A stretch of 64,000 nt of DNA, taken from contig JAXGRA010000001.1 in NCBI GenBank assembly GCA_040766135.1, positions 186,001 through 250,000 on the forward strand. The letters are read 5' to 3'. Below the pieces are notes generated by a model. That model saw only the letters and a program-made list of their open reading frames with translations. It ran no database searches and had not been told where the DNA came from. Made by a program: the position numbers and the translations under genes. Positions 52,960 to 61,144 of the stretch are shown here, piece after piece (the stretch's first letter is position 1; every line of letters begins with the position of its first letter). This DNA is from JAGVSV01 sp040766135. Lineage in GTDB: Bacteria; Bacillota; Clostridia; Christensenellales; Aristaeellaceae.

Positions 52960-53958
52960 TTACATCAGGCCTTCTTCGCCGGTGGCTTTGGCCAAAAAGT
53001 TGACTGTGACCAGCAGGGCGAAGTTGATGACGGATTTGAACAGTCCGGCCGCTACCGACAGCGAGAGGTTCTGTCCCTTCTGGAAGGCATAGCGGTAGAT
53101 GAAGGTGTCAAAGATGTCGGCCACCGGCAGCGTCAGGTCGTTGTACATGTTGAACACCTGGTCAAAGCCGGCGTTGAGGATGTTGCCGCACTTGAGGATG
53201 AGCAGGATGACCACCGTGGGCTTGAGCGCCGGCCACGTGATGTAGCGGCAGCTTTGCAGCCTGTTGGCCCCGTCAATGGCCGCCGCCTCATACAGCGAGG
53301 GGTCAATGCCGGATATCGTGGCCATGTAGATGATGCTGCTCCATCCGGCGGACTTCCAGATGCTGGTAATGAACAGCATGGGCCGGAAGATGACAGGGTC
53401 GGTCAGGAAGCGCACGGGCTGGCCGCCCAGGGATTTAATGATGGCGTTGACGGTGCCATCGGACAAGAACAGCGTGTTCATCAGGCTGGCGACCAGCACC
53501 CAGGACAGGAAGTGCGGGAAGGTGTACACCGTTTGGTATACGCGCTTCAGGCGCTGATGGTACATTTCGTTCATCAGCAGCGCCAGCAGGATCGGGATGG
53601 GGAACTCGAACACAATGCGCCCAAAGCTGATGAACAATGTATTCCGGAAGGCCTGCCAGAAGTCGGGCTTGGCGAAAATGTTTTCAAACCATTTCAGCCC
53701 CACCCATTTCATGTTCATCATCTGCCCGAAGAACCGCAGGATGGGCACATCGCCCAGCGCGCTGGGGCGGTTGAACTGGTATTGCTTGAAGGCCAGTATA
53801 ATGCCGCCCATGGGGATGTAGCTGAACACAATGATCATCAGCAGCGCGGGCAACAACAATATGTAGAACATAGAGTGCGCGCGGACGCGCTTGCCCAGGG
53901 GCGCTTTGCGCTGCCATTGTGCGGTGTTCTGCTCACGCTGCAGGGAAAGCCGTGACAT
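52960..53958 (-). CDS. Sugar ABC transporter permease, LplB/YteP type (cassette 1)
   Basis: The 332-residue permease has six helices and the loop YEAAAIDGANRLQSCRYITWP. It has a basic N-terminus typical of the LplB group, and begins MSRLSLQREQNTAQW behind a GAAGGTGATG site. It is the first gene of cassette 1. Confidence 0.9.
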   Translation of the reverse strand: MSRLSLQREQNTAQWQRKAPLGKRVRAHSMFYILLLPALLMIIVFSYIPMGGIILAFKQYQFNRPSALGDVPILRFFGQMMNMKWVGLKWFENIFAKPDFWQAFRNTLFISFGRIVFEFPIPILLALLMNEMYHQRLKRVYQTVYTFPHFLSWVLVASLMNTLFLSDGTVNAIIKSLGGQPVRFLTDPVIFRPMLFITSIWKSAGWSSIIYMATISGIDPSLYEAAAIDGANRLQSCRYITWPALKPTVVILLILKCGNILNAGFDQVFNMYNDLTLPVADIFDTFIYRYAFQKGQNLSLSVAAGLFKSVINFALLVTVNFLAKATGEEGLM

Positions 53959-53978
53959 ATCATCACCTTCTCTTCTTA

Positions 53979-54008
53979 AATATAATGGTAGTATAGTGGC
54001 GCTTTCAA
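53979..54008 (-). promoter_or_regulatory. Promoter of cassette 1
   Basis: On the minus strand TTGAAA (54008-54003) and TATATT (53984-53979) are 18 bases apart. It is divergent from cassette 2. Confidence 0.6.
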
Positions 54009-54183
54009 ATTGTGGAGGCCCTGCACCCCTCGGTACCTATACGGCATCCGAGTATGTAGGACGATTATACGCCCAATCCTGCCGTTGCGTCAAATTTATT
54101 GTGAAGGGATTTCTGTGGAGTATTTTGATGGTATAATCGACTGTCTAGCTTCCCAGGTTTTTCCTGAGTTTTATACAAATGAG

Positions 54184-54213
54184 TTGACGAATGTATGCAT
54201 ATTGGCGTATAAT
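54184..54213 (+). promoter_or_regulatory. Promoter of cassette 2
   Basis: TTGACG (54184-54189) and TATAAT (54208-54213) are 18 bases apart, leaving a leader of about 115 bases. Confidence 0.75.
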
Positions 54214-54335
54214 AAACAGGCGATGCAGTTTCGGGAACTCATTCCTGCGTCTGCTTATGTTAGGAAAACGGTTCATAGAGCGCCTATGAATTAATAAGAG
54301 GTGCTCACACTGCGATGAAAGAGGGGATAAGCGTA

Positions 54336-55283
54336 ATGCAACACAACAGCGTGGCACGAATCGGCCCCCCTGATAAGCGTGCTAGACTATGGCGCGACAT
54401 AAAACGGGCCAAATATCTGTATATCATGATCGCACCCATTGTGATGTACTTGATTGTTTTTAAGTATTTGCCCATGGGCGGTATTGTCATCGCCTTTAAA
54501 GATTTTAAACTGGGACGAGGAATCCTTGGCAGCGAGTGGGTGGGGTTGAAAAACTTCCAGGAGCTGTTCAGAAGCCCGGATTTTAAGCTCATCCTGCGCA
54601 ACTCCATCATGCTCAACGTCTATTTGGTGGTGTTTACCTTTCCCATTCCCGTCATCTTAGCGTTGCTGCTTAATGAGCTGCGCGCCCCGCGGTTCAAGCG
54701 CGTTATCCAAAGCATCCTGTATCTGCCGCACTTCCTGTCCTGGGTCGTGCTGTCGGGTATTTTGATTGCCATGTTGTCGCCCAGCTCCGGCGTAGTCAAT
54801 CGCATTATTATGTTCCTGGGTGGCGAGCCTATCTATTTCATGGCTGATAAAACCTGGTGGGTAATAACGTTCGTTGCTTCCTCGGTGTGGAAAGAAGCGG
54901 GCTGGGGCACCATCATATTCCTGGCCGCCATTTCCGGCATCGATATGGAGCAGTACGAGGCTGCGCGCATTGACGGTGCCAACCGCTTCCAGCAGGTATG
55001 GCACATTACGCTGCCTGCAATACTGCCCACGGTATCCATTATGCTGATCTTGCGCATGGGCAGCATGATGGACGTAGGGTTTGAACATGTGTATACGCTG
55101 CAAAACAGCTATGTACGCAGTGTATCGGATGTGTTTAGCGTGTATGTGTTCCGCATCGGTATTGAGCGGCTTCGCTTCAGTTATACTTCGGCCATTGGGC
55201 TGTTCCAGTCGGTTGTCAACCTGATCATCCTGCTGGGCACCAACTTCCTGGCCAAAAAAGTCAGCGAAACCTCGCTGTTTTAG
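54336..55283 (+). CDS. Sugar ABC transporter permease, LplB type (cassette 2)
   Basis: This 315-residue permease has six helices and the loop QYEAARIDGANRFQQVWHITLP. I start at ATG 54336 behind AGAGGGG; an ATG 21 bases earlier with a GAGGTG site is also possible. It is close in type to the first permeases of cassettes 1 and 3. Confidence 0.9.
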   Translation: MQHNSVARIGPPDKRARLWRDIKRAKYLYIMIAPIVMYLIVFKYLPMGGIVIAFKDFKLGRGILGSEWVGLKNFQELFRSPDFKLILRNSIMLNVYLVVFTFPIPVILALLLNELRAPRFKRVIQSILYLPHFLSWVVLSGILIAMLSPSSGVVNRIIMFLGGEPIYFMADKTWWVITFVASSVWKEAGWGTIIFLAAISGIDMEQYEAARIDGANRFQQVWHITLPAILPTVSIMLILRMGSMMDVGFEHVYTLQNSYVRSVSDVFSVYVFRIGIERLRFSYTSAIGLFQSVVNLIILLGTNFLAKKVSETSLF

Positions 55284-55295
55284 GAGGAGGGACGC

Positions 55296-56201
55296 ATGAG
55301 CAGTTTATCGAAGCGCAGAAAGATTCAGCAAAGCACCGGAGAACGGATTTTTGACGTCGCAAATGTTATCTTTTTGTCGCTGTTTGCATTTGCCGCGCTG
55401 TATCCTTTCCTCAACACCATTGCCAACTCATTGTCCAGCAACCGTGCCATCCTGGCTGGTGAGGTCTACCTATGGCCTATTGAAATTAACATAGAAGCTT
55501 ACAACCAGATTTGGATGGATCCCTACCTGTTCAAGGCCATGCGAAACACGGTTGTTTTGACGGTATTTGGCACAATCATCAACATGACAGCCACCATATT
55601 GGCGGCGTATCCACTGTCCCGGCCACAGTTTCCGGGCAAAAAAGTGATTATGGTCATGATTACCATTACCATGTTCTTTGGTGGTGGCCTTATCCCTACA
55701 TTCGTGCTGATGAATACCTTGGGCCTGATGAACAAGTATTCCGGGCTGTGGATTCTCTCGCTGTTCAGCACCTACAACATGATTGTTATGCGTACCTTCT
55801 TCCAGGGCCTTCCGGCGGAGCTGGAGGAATCCGCCGCCATTGAGGGTGCCAACGATATCGTGATTCTGGTCAAAATCATGCTTCCGCTGTCCATGCCGGT
55901 GCTGGCTACGCTGACGCTGTTCTACGCCGTGGGCTGGTGGAACTCCTACATGGGGCCGTTGCTGTATATCTCAGATCCTGAAAAGGTAACGCTGATGCTC
56001 AAGCTGCGGCAGCTGCTGTGGGCGGCGCAAACCGCACTGCAGCAGATTAACGAAGAAGGCCTGATGAACAAGCCGCGCGTCACGGAGGAAGCGTTCAAGG
56101 CCGCAGCGGTGCTGGTCTCTACCATTCCAATCATTCTGGTGTATCCGTTCCTGCAAAAGTATTTCGTTAAGGGCGTCATGGTTGGCGCGCTTAAAGGATA
56201 A
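55296..56201 (+). CDS. Sugar ABC transporter permease, LplC type (cassette 2)
   Basis: The 301-residue permease has six helices, the loop ESAAIEGANDIVILVKIMLPL and the tail FLQKYFVKGVMVGALKG. A GGAGGAGGG site at the end of the previous gene precedes the ATG. Confidence 0.9.
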   Translation: MSSLSKRRKIQQSTGERIFDVANVIFLSLFAFAALYPFLNTIANSLSSNRAILAGEVYLWPIEINIEAYNQIWMDPYLFKAMRNTVVLTVFGTIINMTATILAAYPLSRPQFPGKKVIMVMITITMFFGGGLIPTFVLMNTLGLMNKYSGLWILSLFSTYNMIVMRTFFQGLPAELEESAAIEGANDIVILVKIMLPLSMPVLATLTLFYAVGWWNSYMGPLLYISDPEKVTLMLKLRQLLWAAQTALQQINEEGLMNKPRVTEEAFKAAAVLVSTIPIILVYPFLQKYFVKGVMVGALKG

Positions 56202-56292
56202 TAAAATTAAAAGAATGGAAAGGGGGACACTGATAACAAAGATACAAAAAGGTGTACCCATTGCCATAAACAAAATTGAAAGGGGACTTATG

Positions 56293-57849
56293 ATGAAACG
56301 CATTGCAACTTTCCTACTGGCCCTGCTGATGCTGGTGCCGATGGCCAACGTATTTGGTGGCGAAAAAGAGCTGGTGGAGATCAGCATTTCCATGTTCGAC
56401 CGTGGCGCGATTCCTGGTGATCAGGGCACCTATGAGGACAACGTGGTTACCCGCTACATCAACGAGCATATGAACCCGCTGGGTGTCAATATTACCTGGA
56501 TTTCTGCGCCCCGCAACGATGCGCGCGCCAAGTACAATGCCATGATTTCTGCGGGCACCAATCCCGATATTTTCTGGGAGTATAGCCGCTTCTGGATGGA
56601 CCAGCTGCGCACCCAGGAAGTGATTATACCGCTGGAGGATATCATCGAAAAGTATTCCGTGCAATACAAGGAATACGCCAAGAAGCATGCCGCCATGCTG
56701 GCGCCGTTTGTGACGCTGGAGGATGGCCATGTATATGCTTTCACCAGCCTGCGCAAGCTGACGGAGCTGCCGGTGGCCGGCATCTGGTACCGCAAGGACA
56801 TCCTGGATGCCCAGAACATCGCAGTGCCCACCACCTTTGACGAGCTTGTCGAGGCCGCCCGCAAAATTAAGGCTGCCGATCCGACCTGCACGCCCATTTC
56901 GGGCAGCCTGCACTACTACAACACCGTGATGGGCATCTACGGCCTGGGCACGGAGGAAGTGCTGGTAGACGGTGTGCTGGTGCCGCGCCATCGCTCCGAC
57001 CGCTATGCGGCAGGCATCAACGCGCTGCGCACGCTGTTCCAGGAAGGCTTGGTTGACCCGGAATACATCACCGACGAAAGCATGACCCGTCAGAATCAGC
57101 TGTGGGCGTCGGGTAAATCCGCCTTCTCGTTCTCAGGCTGGAATACCCCCACCGGCACCCAGGAGCTGATGGAGACCGTGCCGGGTGCCGATCCCTATCC
57201 GCTGCCCAACGTGGCTTCGGAGTTTGGCACTTTCTTCCTGACCCCGCAGGCCCCTGCGCGTATCTACACCATGTTCACCAAGGGCATGAGCGAAGAAAAA
57301 ATCCAGGCTGGTGTTAAGTACATCGACTGGCTGCTGACCGATGACAACTGGTACACTGTGGTGCATGGCCTGGAAGGCGTCCAGTACAACATGGTCAATG
57401 GCTTCCGCGAGGGTATTCCGGGCGCGCCGGTATGGGCGGGCAACGAATATTCCGTAGTGACCGATGCCACCTATCAGCCGGGTGAGATTGCAGCTGCCGA
57501 CAAGACCAACTACAAGGTGTTGGCTGAGCGCTATGAGGCCAATATCAAGAACATGTTCTCGCACCCCATCTCCAACACCCTGCCGTACGATTACTCCTCC
57601 AACGATTATTCCACGCTGACCTCCAACTTCTCGCCCGTGCGCCGTGATATCGAAACGCAGATCATCACGAACAAAGATTACACGGTGGAGCAGGGACTCA
57701 AGGAGCTGGACGATGCATGGATATCCTTGGGCGGCGAGGAAGTGTGGGCCAAGAAGAACGAATGGTTCAAGGCCAACGAACAAATGTACATGGACTTCCG
57801 CCAGGCCTGGATTGACTGGATGGTCGGCATGGCCAATGCCATTCCGTGA
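56293..57849 (+). CDS. Sugar ABC transporter solute-binding protein (cassette 2)
   Basis: The 518-residue protein has a signal peptide (MKRIATFLLALLMLVP...) with an uncertain cleavage point and no lipobox cysteine. The binding domain (WEYSRFWMDQL, IPLEDIIEKYS, AGIWYRKDIL) is of the LplA type. I start at ATG 56293 behind AAAGGGG at seven bases; ATG 56290 is adjacent, and a longer upstream frame is unlikely. It precedes a long hairpin and a heparinase-type gene. Confidence 0.86.
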   Translation: MKRIATFLLALLMLVPMANVFGGEKELVEISISMFDRGAIPGDQGTYEDNVVTRYINEHMNPLGVNITWISAPRNDARAKYNAMISAGTNPDIFWEYSRFWMDQLRTQEVIIPLEDIIEKYSVQYKEYAKKHAAMLAPFVTLEDGHVYAFTSLRKLTELPVAGIWYRKDILDAQNIAVPTTFDELVEAARKIKAADPTCTPISGSLHYYNTVMGIYGLGTEEVLVDGVLVPRHRSDRYAAGINALRTLFQEGLVDPEYITDESMTRQNQLWASGKSAFSFSGWNTPTGTQELMETVPGADPYPLPNVASEFGTFFLTPQAPARIYTMFTKGMSEEKIQAGVKYIDWLLTDDNWYTVVHGLEGVQYNMVNGFREGIPGAPVWAGNEYSVVTDATYQPGEIAAADKTNYKVLAERYEANIKNMFSHPISNTLPYDYSSNDYSTLTSNFSPVRRDIETQIITNKDYTVEQGLKELDDAWISLGGEEVWAKKNEWFKANEQMYMDFRQAWIDWMVGMANAIP

Positions 57850-57877
57850 TTTGATCAGTTTCTGACTCCTTAAGGGC

Positions 57878-57925
57878 GAGCCGCCCTCGCCCGGTTCTCT
57901 TTGGGAGGGCCAGCGAGGGCGGCTC
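57878..57925 (+). repeat. Long intercistronic hairpin without T-tract
   Basis: GAGCCGCCCTCGC (57878-57890) pairs perfectly with GCGAGGGCGGCTC (57913-57925) across 22 bases, and no run of T follows. It lies between the binding-protein gene and the lyase gene, so it may stabilise the upstream mRNA or partly reduce downstream expression. Confidence 0.7.
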
Positions 57926-57960
57926 ACGTTTGTGAAAAAATACATAGGGAGGATTTTATC

Positions 57961-59859
57961 ATGCGCATGACGCGCGATGCCCAGGCCATTCAGCACGACA
58001 TCAACACCCAACCCGAACTGGCTAAGCTATACCAGAGCAAGCGTGAACTGGCCGAATACTGGCGCACGCATTTTTCAGACAGCCCGGACCTGGTGGGGGG
58101 ATGGGGGCATCATCTGGTGTGCCCCACCTGCACCGAGCGGCTGATTTACGACCGGGAAAGCCCGGACAAGCATGTGTGCTCCGGCTGTGGGCAGGTGCAT
58201 GACTCGCCGGAAATCCGCGAGGCCTGGAACGCCAGCCGGCGCCATGACATATTGGCTGGCCTCAATGCCGCGGCGCTGGTATACCATGTGGAGGGCGGGC
58301 AGCTTTGGCAGGATTTTGTGGTGGATACCCTGACCTGGTATGCAGATCATTACGATCAGTTTGAGGAGCATGGCACCCGCGTGGGGCAGGCCCGGCTGGG
58401 CGGACACACGCTAGATGAGGCCATCATGGGCATCCAGGCGCTCAAGGCGCTGATGCTGGCCGGGGTGGATCCCATGGACGCGCGTGCGCAGCACATCAAG
58501 CGCTGGCTGTTTGTGCCCATGACGCATTTGATCATGTCCCAGCCCACCAACCTGATGAACATATCGCTGTGGCATGTGGCGTTTGCCACCGGTGTGGGTG
58601 TGTACTATCGGGATGTAGGATTGTTGTATCCCATGTGGAAGCCGCACCGCGTGGGCGCCAGCGATCCGTTTGACTTTTCCCGCCTGACCGAGATGAACGG
58701 CGCCCGGCTGCTGCTGGAGAACATCACGCCGGACGGATTGTGGCGTGAAAACAGCATCAGCTATCATTATTATGCGCTGTCGGCGGCGATGGAATTCTAT
58801 GCCTTCCTGAAGGAGGCGGATTTTGTCGAGGATGGCACCTGGGATGTGCGCATCCTGCCCATGCTGAAGGATCCGCAAATCCGCCATGCGATGGCGCAGG
58901 CGTTTTTGTCGCCGCTTAAACTGTTATATCCTAACGGCGACATGCCGGCCACCAGCGATGGATGGAAGCATTCGCTGGCCGATGTGGCGGGCATGTATAT
59001 CCGTGCGCACTTCCTGCTGGATGACATTCCTGCAAATGAGCGGGACAAACTGGCCGCCGTTGTCCATTGCGCAGGCACGCCGGAGGCCAGCCTGGATGCG
59101 TTGCTGTATGGCATCCCCGAAAATCCGGGCATTGACCTGTTTACGCAGCAGTCCGTGCACCTGACCCACAACAAGATGGCCATGCTGCGCGATGGGGATA
59201 CGCATGTGTTTTTCAAGTACGGCAACCTGTGCGCCGGGCATTCGCATCCTGATGCGCTGGAACTGTCCATCTTCCCTGTTTCGGTGGATCCCGGCTCCAT
59301 GAGCTACGGCGTGCCCATCCATGGCGAATACTTTTATGTAGGCGGCAGCCACAGCACCTTCATGATTGATGGCAAAAGCCAGTACAATGGCGCCTGCGGC
59401 ACCGCTACGATGGACGCGGATGGCCTGGGCATTACCGCCAGCATCGACAACGCCGTGCCCGGCGTCACCGCGCAGCGCACCGTGCGCATTGATGGCCCGA
59501 ACATTATCGACACCATGGACATTGCCTGCGACCGGGATTGCCAGATGGACTGGCTGTTCCACGGCTCCGGTGATTTCACGGCCGAAGGCACCTGGCAGGA
59601 TACCAGCCTGCCGGAGGACACCCATGGCTTTAAACACTTTACCCAGGTGAAAAAATTAGAGGACGGCCAGGCGCTGTCCGTAAGCTGGACATACATGGGA
59701 TACCATCTATCGCTGCACATCCAGCCCGTGGAGGGGGCGACGTTCTATGTTGCGCGCACGCCCGACAACCCCACCACCCAGTCCCGCCGTGCCATTGTTG
59801 TGCGCAAGCAAGGCACCGCATTGACCGTGCCCGCGCGTTTTGTGCTGACGAAGCTATAA
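57961..59859 (+). CDS. Heparinase II/III-family polysaccharide lyase
   Basis: The 632-residue protein has a helical N-terminal part with a knuckle CPTCTERLIYDRESPDKHVCSGCG (split CxxC pairs, about 51-74). An alpha/alpha-toroid with SISYHYYALSAAMEFY (catalytic Tyr/His candidates) follows, then a beta-sandwich with CAGHSHPDALELS. The family cleaves uronic-acid-containing glycans by elimination. No signal peptide is seen, so it would act on imported oligosaccharides. The ATG at 57961 has a GGGAGG site. It is probably co-transcribed with cassette 2. Confidence 0.83.
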   Translation: MRMTRDAQAIQHDINTQPELAKLYQSKRELAEYWRTHFSDSPDLVGGWGHHLVCPTCTERLIYDRESPDKHVCSGCGQVHDSPEIREAWNASRRHDILAGLNAAALVYHVEGGQLWQDFVVDTLTWYADHYDQFEEHGTRVGQARLGGHTLDEAIMGIQALKALMLAGVDPMDARAQHIKRWLFVPMTHLIMSQPTNLMNISLWHVAFATGVGVYYRDVGLLYPMWKPHRVGASDPFDFSRLTEMNGARLLLENITPDGLWRENSISYHYYALSAAMEFYAFLKEADFVEDGTWDVRILPMLKDPQIRHAMAQAFLSPLKLLYPNGDMPATSDGWKHSLADVAGMYIRAHFLLDDIPANERDKLAAVVHCAGTPEASLDALLYGIPENPGIDLFTQQSVHLTHNKMAMLRDGDTHVFFKYGNLCAGHSHPDALELSIFPVSVDPGSMSYGVPIHGEYFYVGGSHSTFMIDGKSQYNGACGTATMDADGLGITASIDNAVPGVTAQRTVRIDGPNIIDTMDIACDRDCQMDWLFHGSGDFTAEGTWQDTSLPEDTHGFKHFTQVKKLEDGQALSVSWTYMGYHLSLHIQPVEGATFYVARTPDNPTTQSRRAIVVRKQGTALTVPARFVLTKL

Positions 59860-59873
59860 GGGCTAACTTCCGT

Positions 59874-59902
59874 TTGACAGCCAGATGCATGGCCGTTATA
59901 AT
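59874..59902 (+). promoter_or_regulatory. Consensus promoter of tRNA-Arg
   Basis: TTGACA (59874-59879) and TATAAT (59897-59902) are 17 bases apart, a perfect match. Confidence 0.9.
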
Positions 59903-59906
59903 CATC

Positions 59907-59927
59907 AAGCCTTGCGGGGCAAGGCTT
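59907..59927 (+). terminator. Hairpin between the lyase gene and tRNA-Arg
   Basis: AAGCCTTGC and GCAAGGCTT pair as nine bases around GGG, ending one base before the tRNA, with only TT-G-T after it. It may end lyase transcripts, or fold in the tRNA leader for RNase P processing. Confidence 0.5.
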
Positions 59928-59928
59928 T

Positions 59929-60005
59929 GTACCTGTAGCTCAGCTGGATAGAGTGTCAGACTCCGACTCTGAAGGCCGTGGGTTCGAATCCCGCCAGGTA
60001 CACCA
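59929..60005 (+). tRNA. tRNA-Arg (anticodon CCG)
   Basis: The acceptor is GTACCTG/CAGGTAC, the anticodon loop CTCCGAC gives CCG (codon CGG), the T-loop is TTCGAAT, and CCA is encoded at 60003-60005. Confidence 0.95.
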
Positions 60006-60008
60006 ATA

Positions 60009-60043
60009 AAACCCCTTGAAACCATTGGGAAATCAAGGGGTTT
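60009..60043 (+). terminator. Terminator after tRNA-Arg
   Basis: AAACCCCTTGA pairs with TCAAGGGGTTT across a short loop. Both ends are T-rich on one strand or the other, so it also suits the minus-strand gene that ends nearby. Confidence 0.75.
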
Positions 60044-60083
60044 ATGTTATGTTCTCCAGTATTATTAAGTGGAACTCCGTGCT

Positions 60084-60815
60084 TTACGAAACAAGCGGCA
60101 CAATATACGAAACCCAAAAAGCGCTTATCGGCATGACGATGACCATGGATGGAATCATATCGGCGACCGGAAACATTTTTACGTTTATCATTCTAAATCC
60201 GGTAGCAAGCATTATAAATCCTCCGCACGCCTTAAAATCAGCAATCATGGTTTTGTTTGTCATCGGGATAATCAGTTCGGCGCAAAAGAAAAGAATCAGG
60301 AAAATAATAAATTGCGGGATACTTACAATGGAAACAACCGCACCGAGCGTACATGCAAAAATAGCTGCGGAGAATATATCTAAAACAAACTTTGCAATTA
60401 AAATGCTGTGATCCCCCATCATACCCGAAACAATTGCGCCATAAATACCCGTTCCGCTGGCACAAAAAAGCACAATACATGTCACTAATGTCGCGGTAAA
60501 CTCTTCGTGTGAAATTCCTGATTTCGGCGTTTTTACAATTTTTTCGACAATCTTATTCATTCCGACCGCGGCTGTATTGATTCTGTCGCCAAGGCGAATC
60601 ACAAGTCCTATCGTCGTTCCGATAATGATGGAGAAAACGACTGCAGGCATGTTTTCCATGAGAATAATGGCACTTATACCCATTCCCATGGAACAACAAC
60701 CAAGGATCATGTTTATTTTTTTCTTGAAATCATCCGTTAATGTATTTCCTGCAATTGTTCCCACAATCCCGCCGATTAATATTGAAAGTGCGTTTACAAT
60801 AACCCCTATAGGCAT
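60084..60815 (-). CDS. DUF554 family membrane protein (low GC)
   Basis: The 243-residue protein has about seven helices and the DUF554 start GVIVNALSILIGGIVGTIAGN, with SMGMGISAIILMENM. Function is unknown in this family. Codon use is clearly AT-richer than in its neighbours, and it sits directly behind tRNA-Arg, so it was probably acquired. An AAAGGAGAAGG site and a TTGATA-N18-TATTAT promoter precede it. Confidence 0.82.
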   Translation of the reverse strand: MPIGVIVNALSILIGGIVGTIAGNTLTDDFKKKINMILGCCSMGMGISAIILMENMPAVVFSIIIGTTIGLVIRLGDRINTAAVGMNKIVEKIVKTPKSGISHEEFTATLVTCIVLFCASGTGIYGAIVSGMMGDHSILIAKFVLDIFSAAIFACTLGAVVSIVSIPQFIIFLILFFCAELIIPMTNKTMIADFKACGGFIMLATGFRMINVKMFPVADMIPSMVIVMPISAFWVSYIVPLVS

Positions 60816-60849
60816 AGCTCATCCTTCTCCTTTTTTAATTAACATTTTA

Positions 60850-60879
60850 ATAATACCGGATGCCCTTGTTGAATATCAA
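60850..60879 (-). promoter_or_regulatory. Promoter of the DUF554 gene
   Basis: On the minus strand TTGATA (60879-60874) and TATTAT (60855-60850) are 18 bases apart. Confidence 0.65.
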
Positions 60880-60976
60880 GCAATATTGACCGATGTATAA
60901 ATGCTCCAGAATTTTCAAAACAAGAGGGTTTATGGTGGAAGACAAGAAACTTTTTTCAAAAACAGGAACTTGGCAG

Positions 60977-61005
60977 TTGACAGACAGGAAACGGACTGAT
61001 ACACT
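60977..61005 (+). promoter_or_regulatory. Promoter of cassette 3
   Basis: TTGACA (60977-60982) and TACACT (61000-61005) are 17 bases apart, with a leader of about 130 bases. Confidence 0.8.
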
Positions 61006-61144
61006 TTTCACATATTAAGATAAGGGAAACGGCCGGATGGCTATTTTTGAATGTATGCGATAACATCGCAGATGGATTTTGACGGTTTAGCTGGATCGTT
61101 TGGTCGCATCCGAGCGGATTCCCGAGAATTGAAAGAAGGTTGGT

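Larger units (their letters stand above)
53959..54335. other. Divergent control region between cassettes 1 and 2
   Basis: This 377-base interval holds the cassette 1 promoter (minus), an extended -10 TGGTATAAT on the plus strand (54129-54137) and a stronger plus promoter at 54184-54213. Several TATAC-containing motifs lie between 54040 and 54080 and may be operator sites. No regulator gene is present; the short open frames here lack protein-like composition. Confidence 0.6.
60816..61144. other. Control region between the DUF554 gene and cassette 3
   Basis: The 329-base interval holds the two divergent promoters (60850-60879 minus, 60977-61005 plus) and a small palindrome at 61056-61070 (TGCGAT, three bases, ATCGCA). 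No open frame of protein-like composition is seen. Confidence 0.6.

Noticed and set aside
52069..53955. A 628-codon open frame on the plus strand opposite the cassette 1 permeases
   Set aside because: It is antisense to two clear permease genes, its translation is rich in His, Gln, Gly and Val with no domain, and it has no binding site. GC-rich genes often give such long shadows.
54010..54294. A small protein of 94 codons in the divergent region before cassette 2
   Set aside because: It overlaps two promoters, has no binding site and has unremarkable composition.
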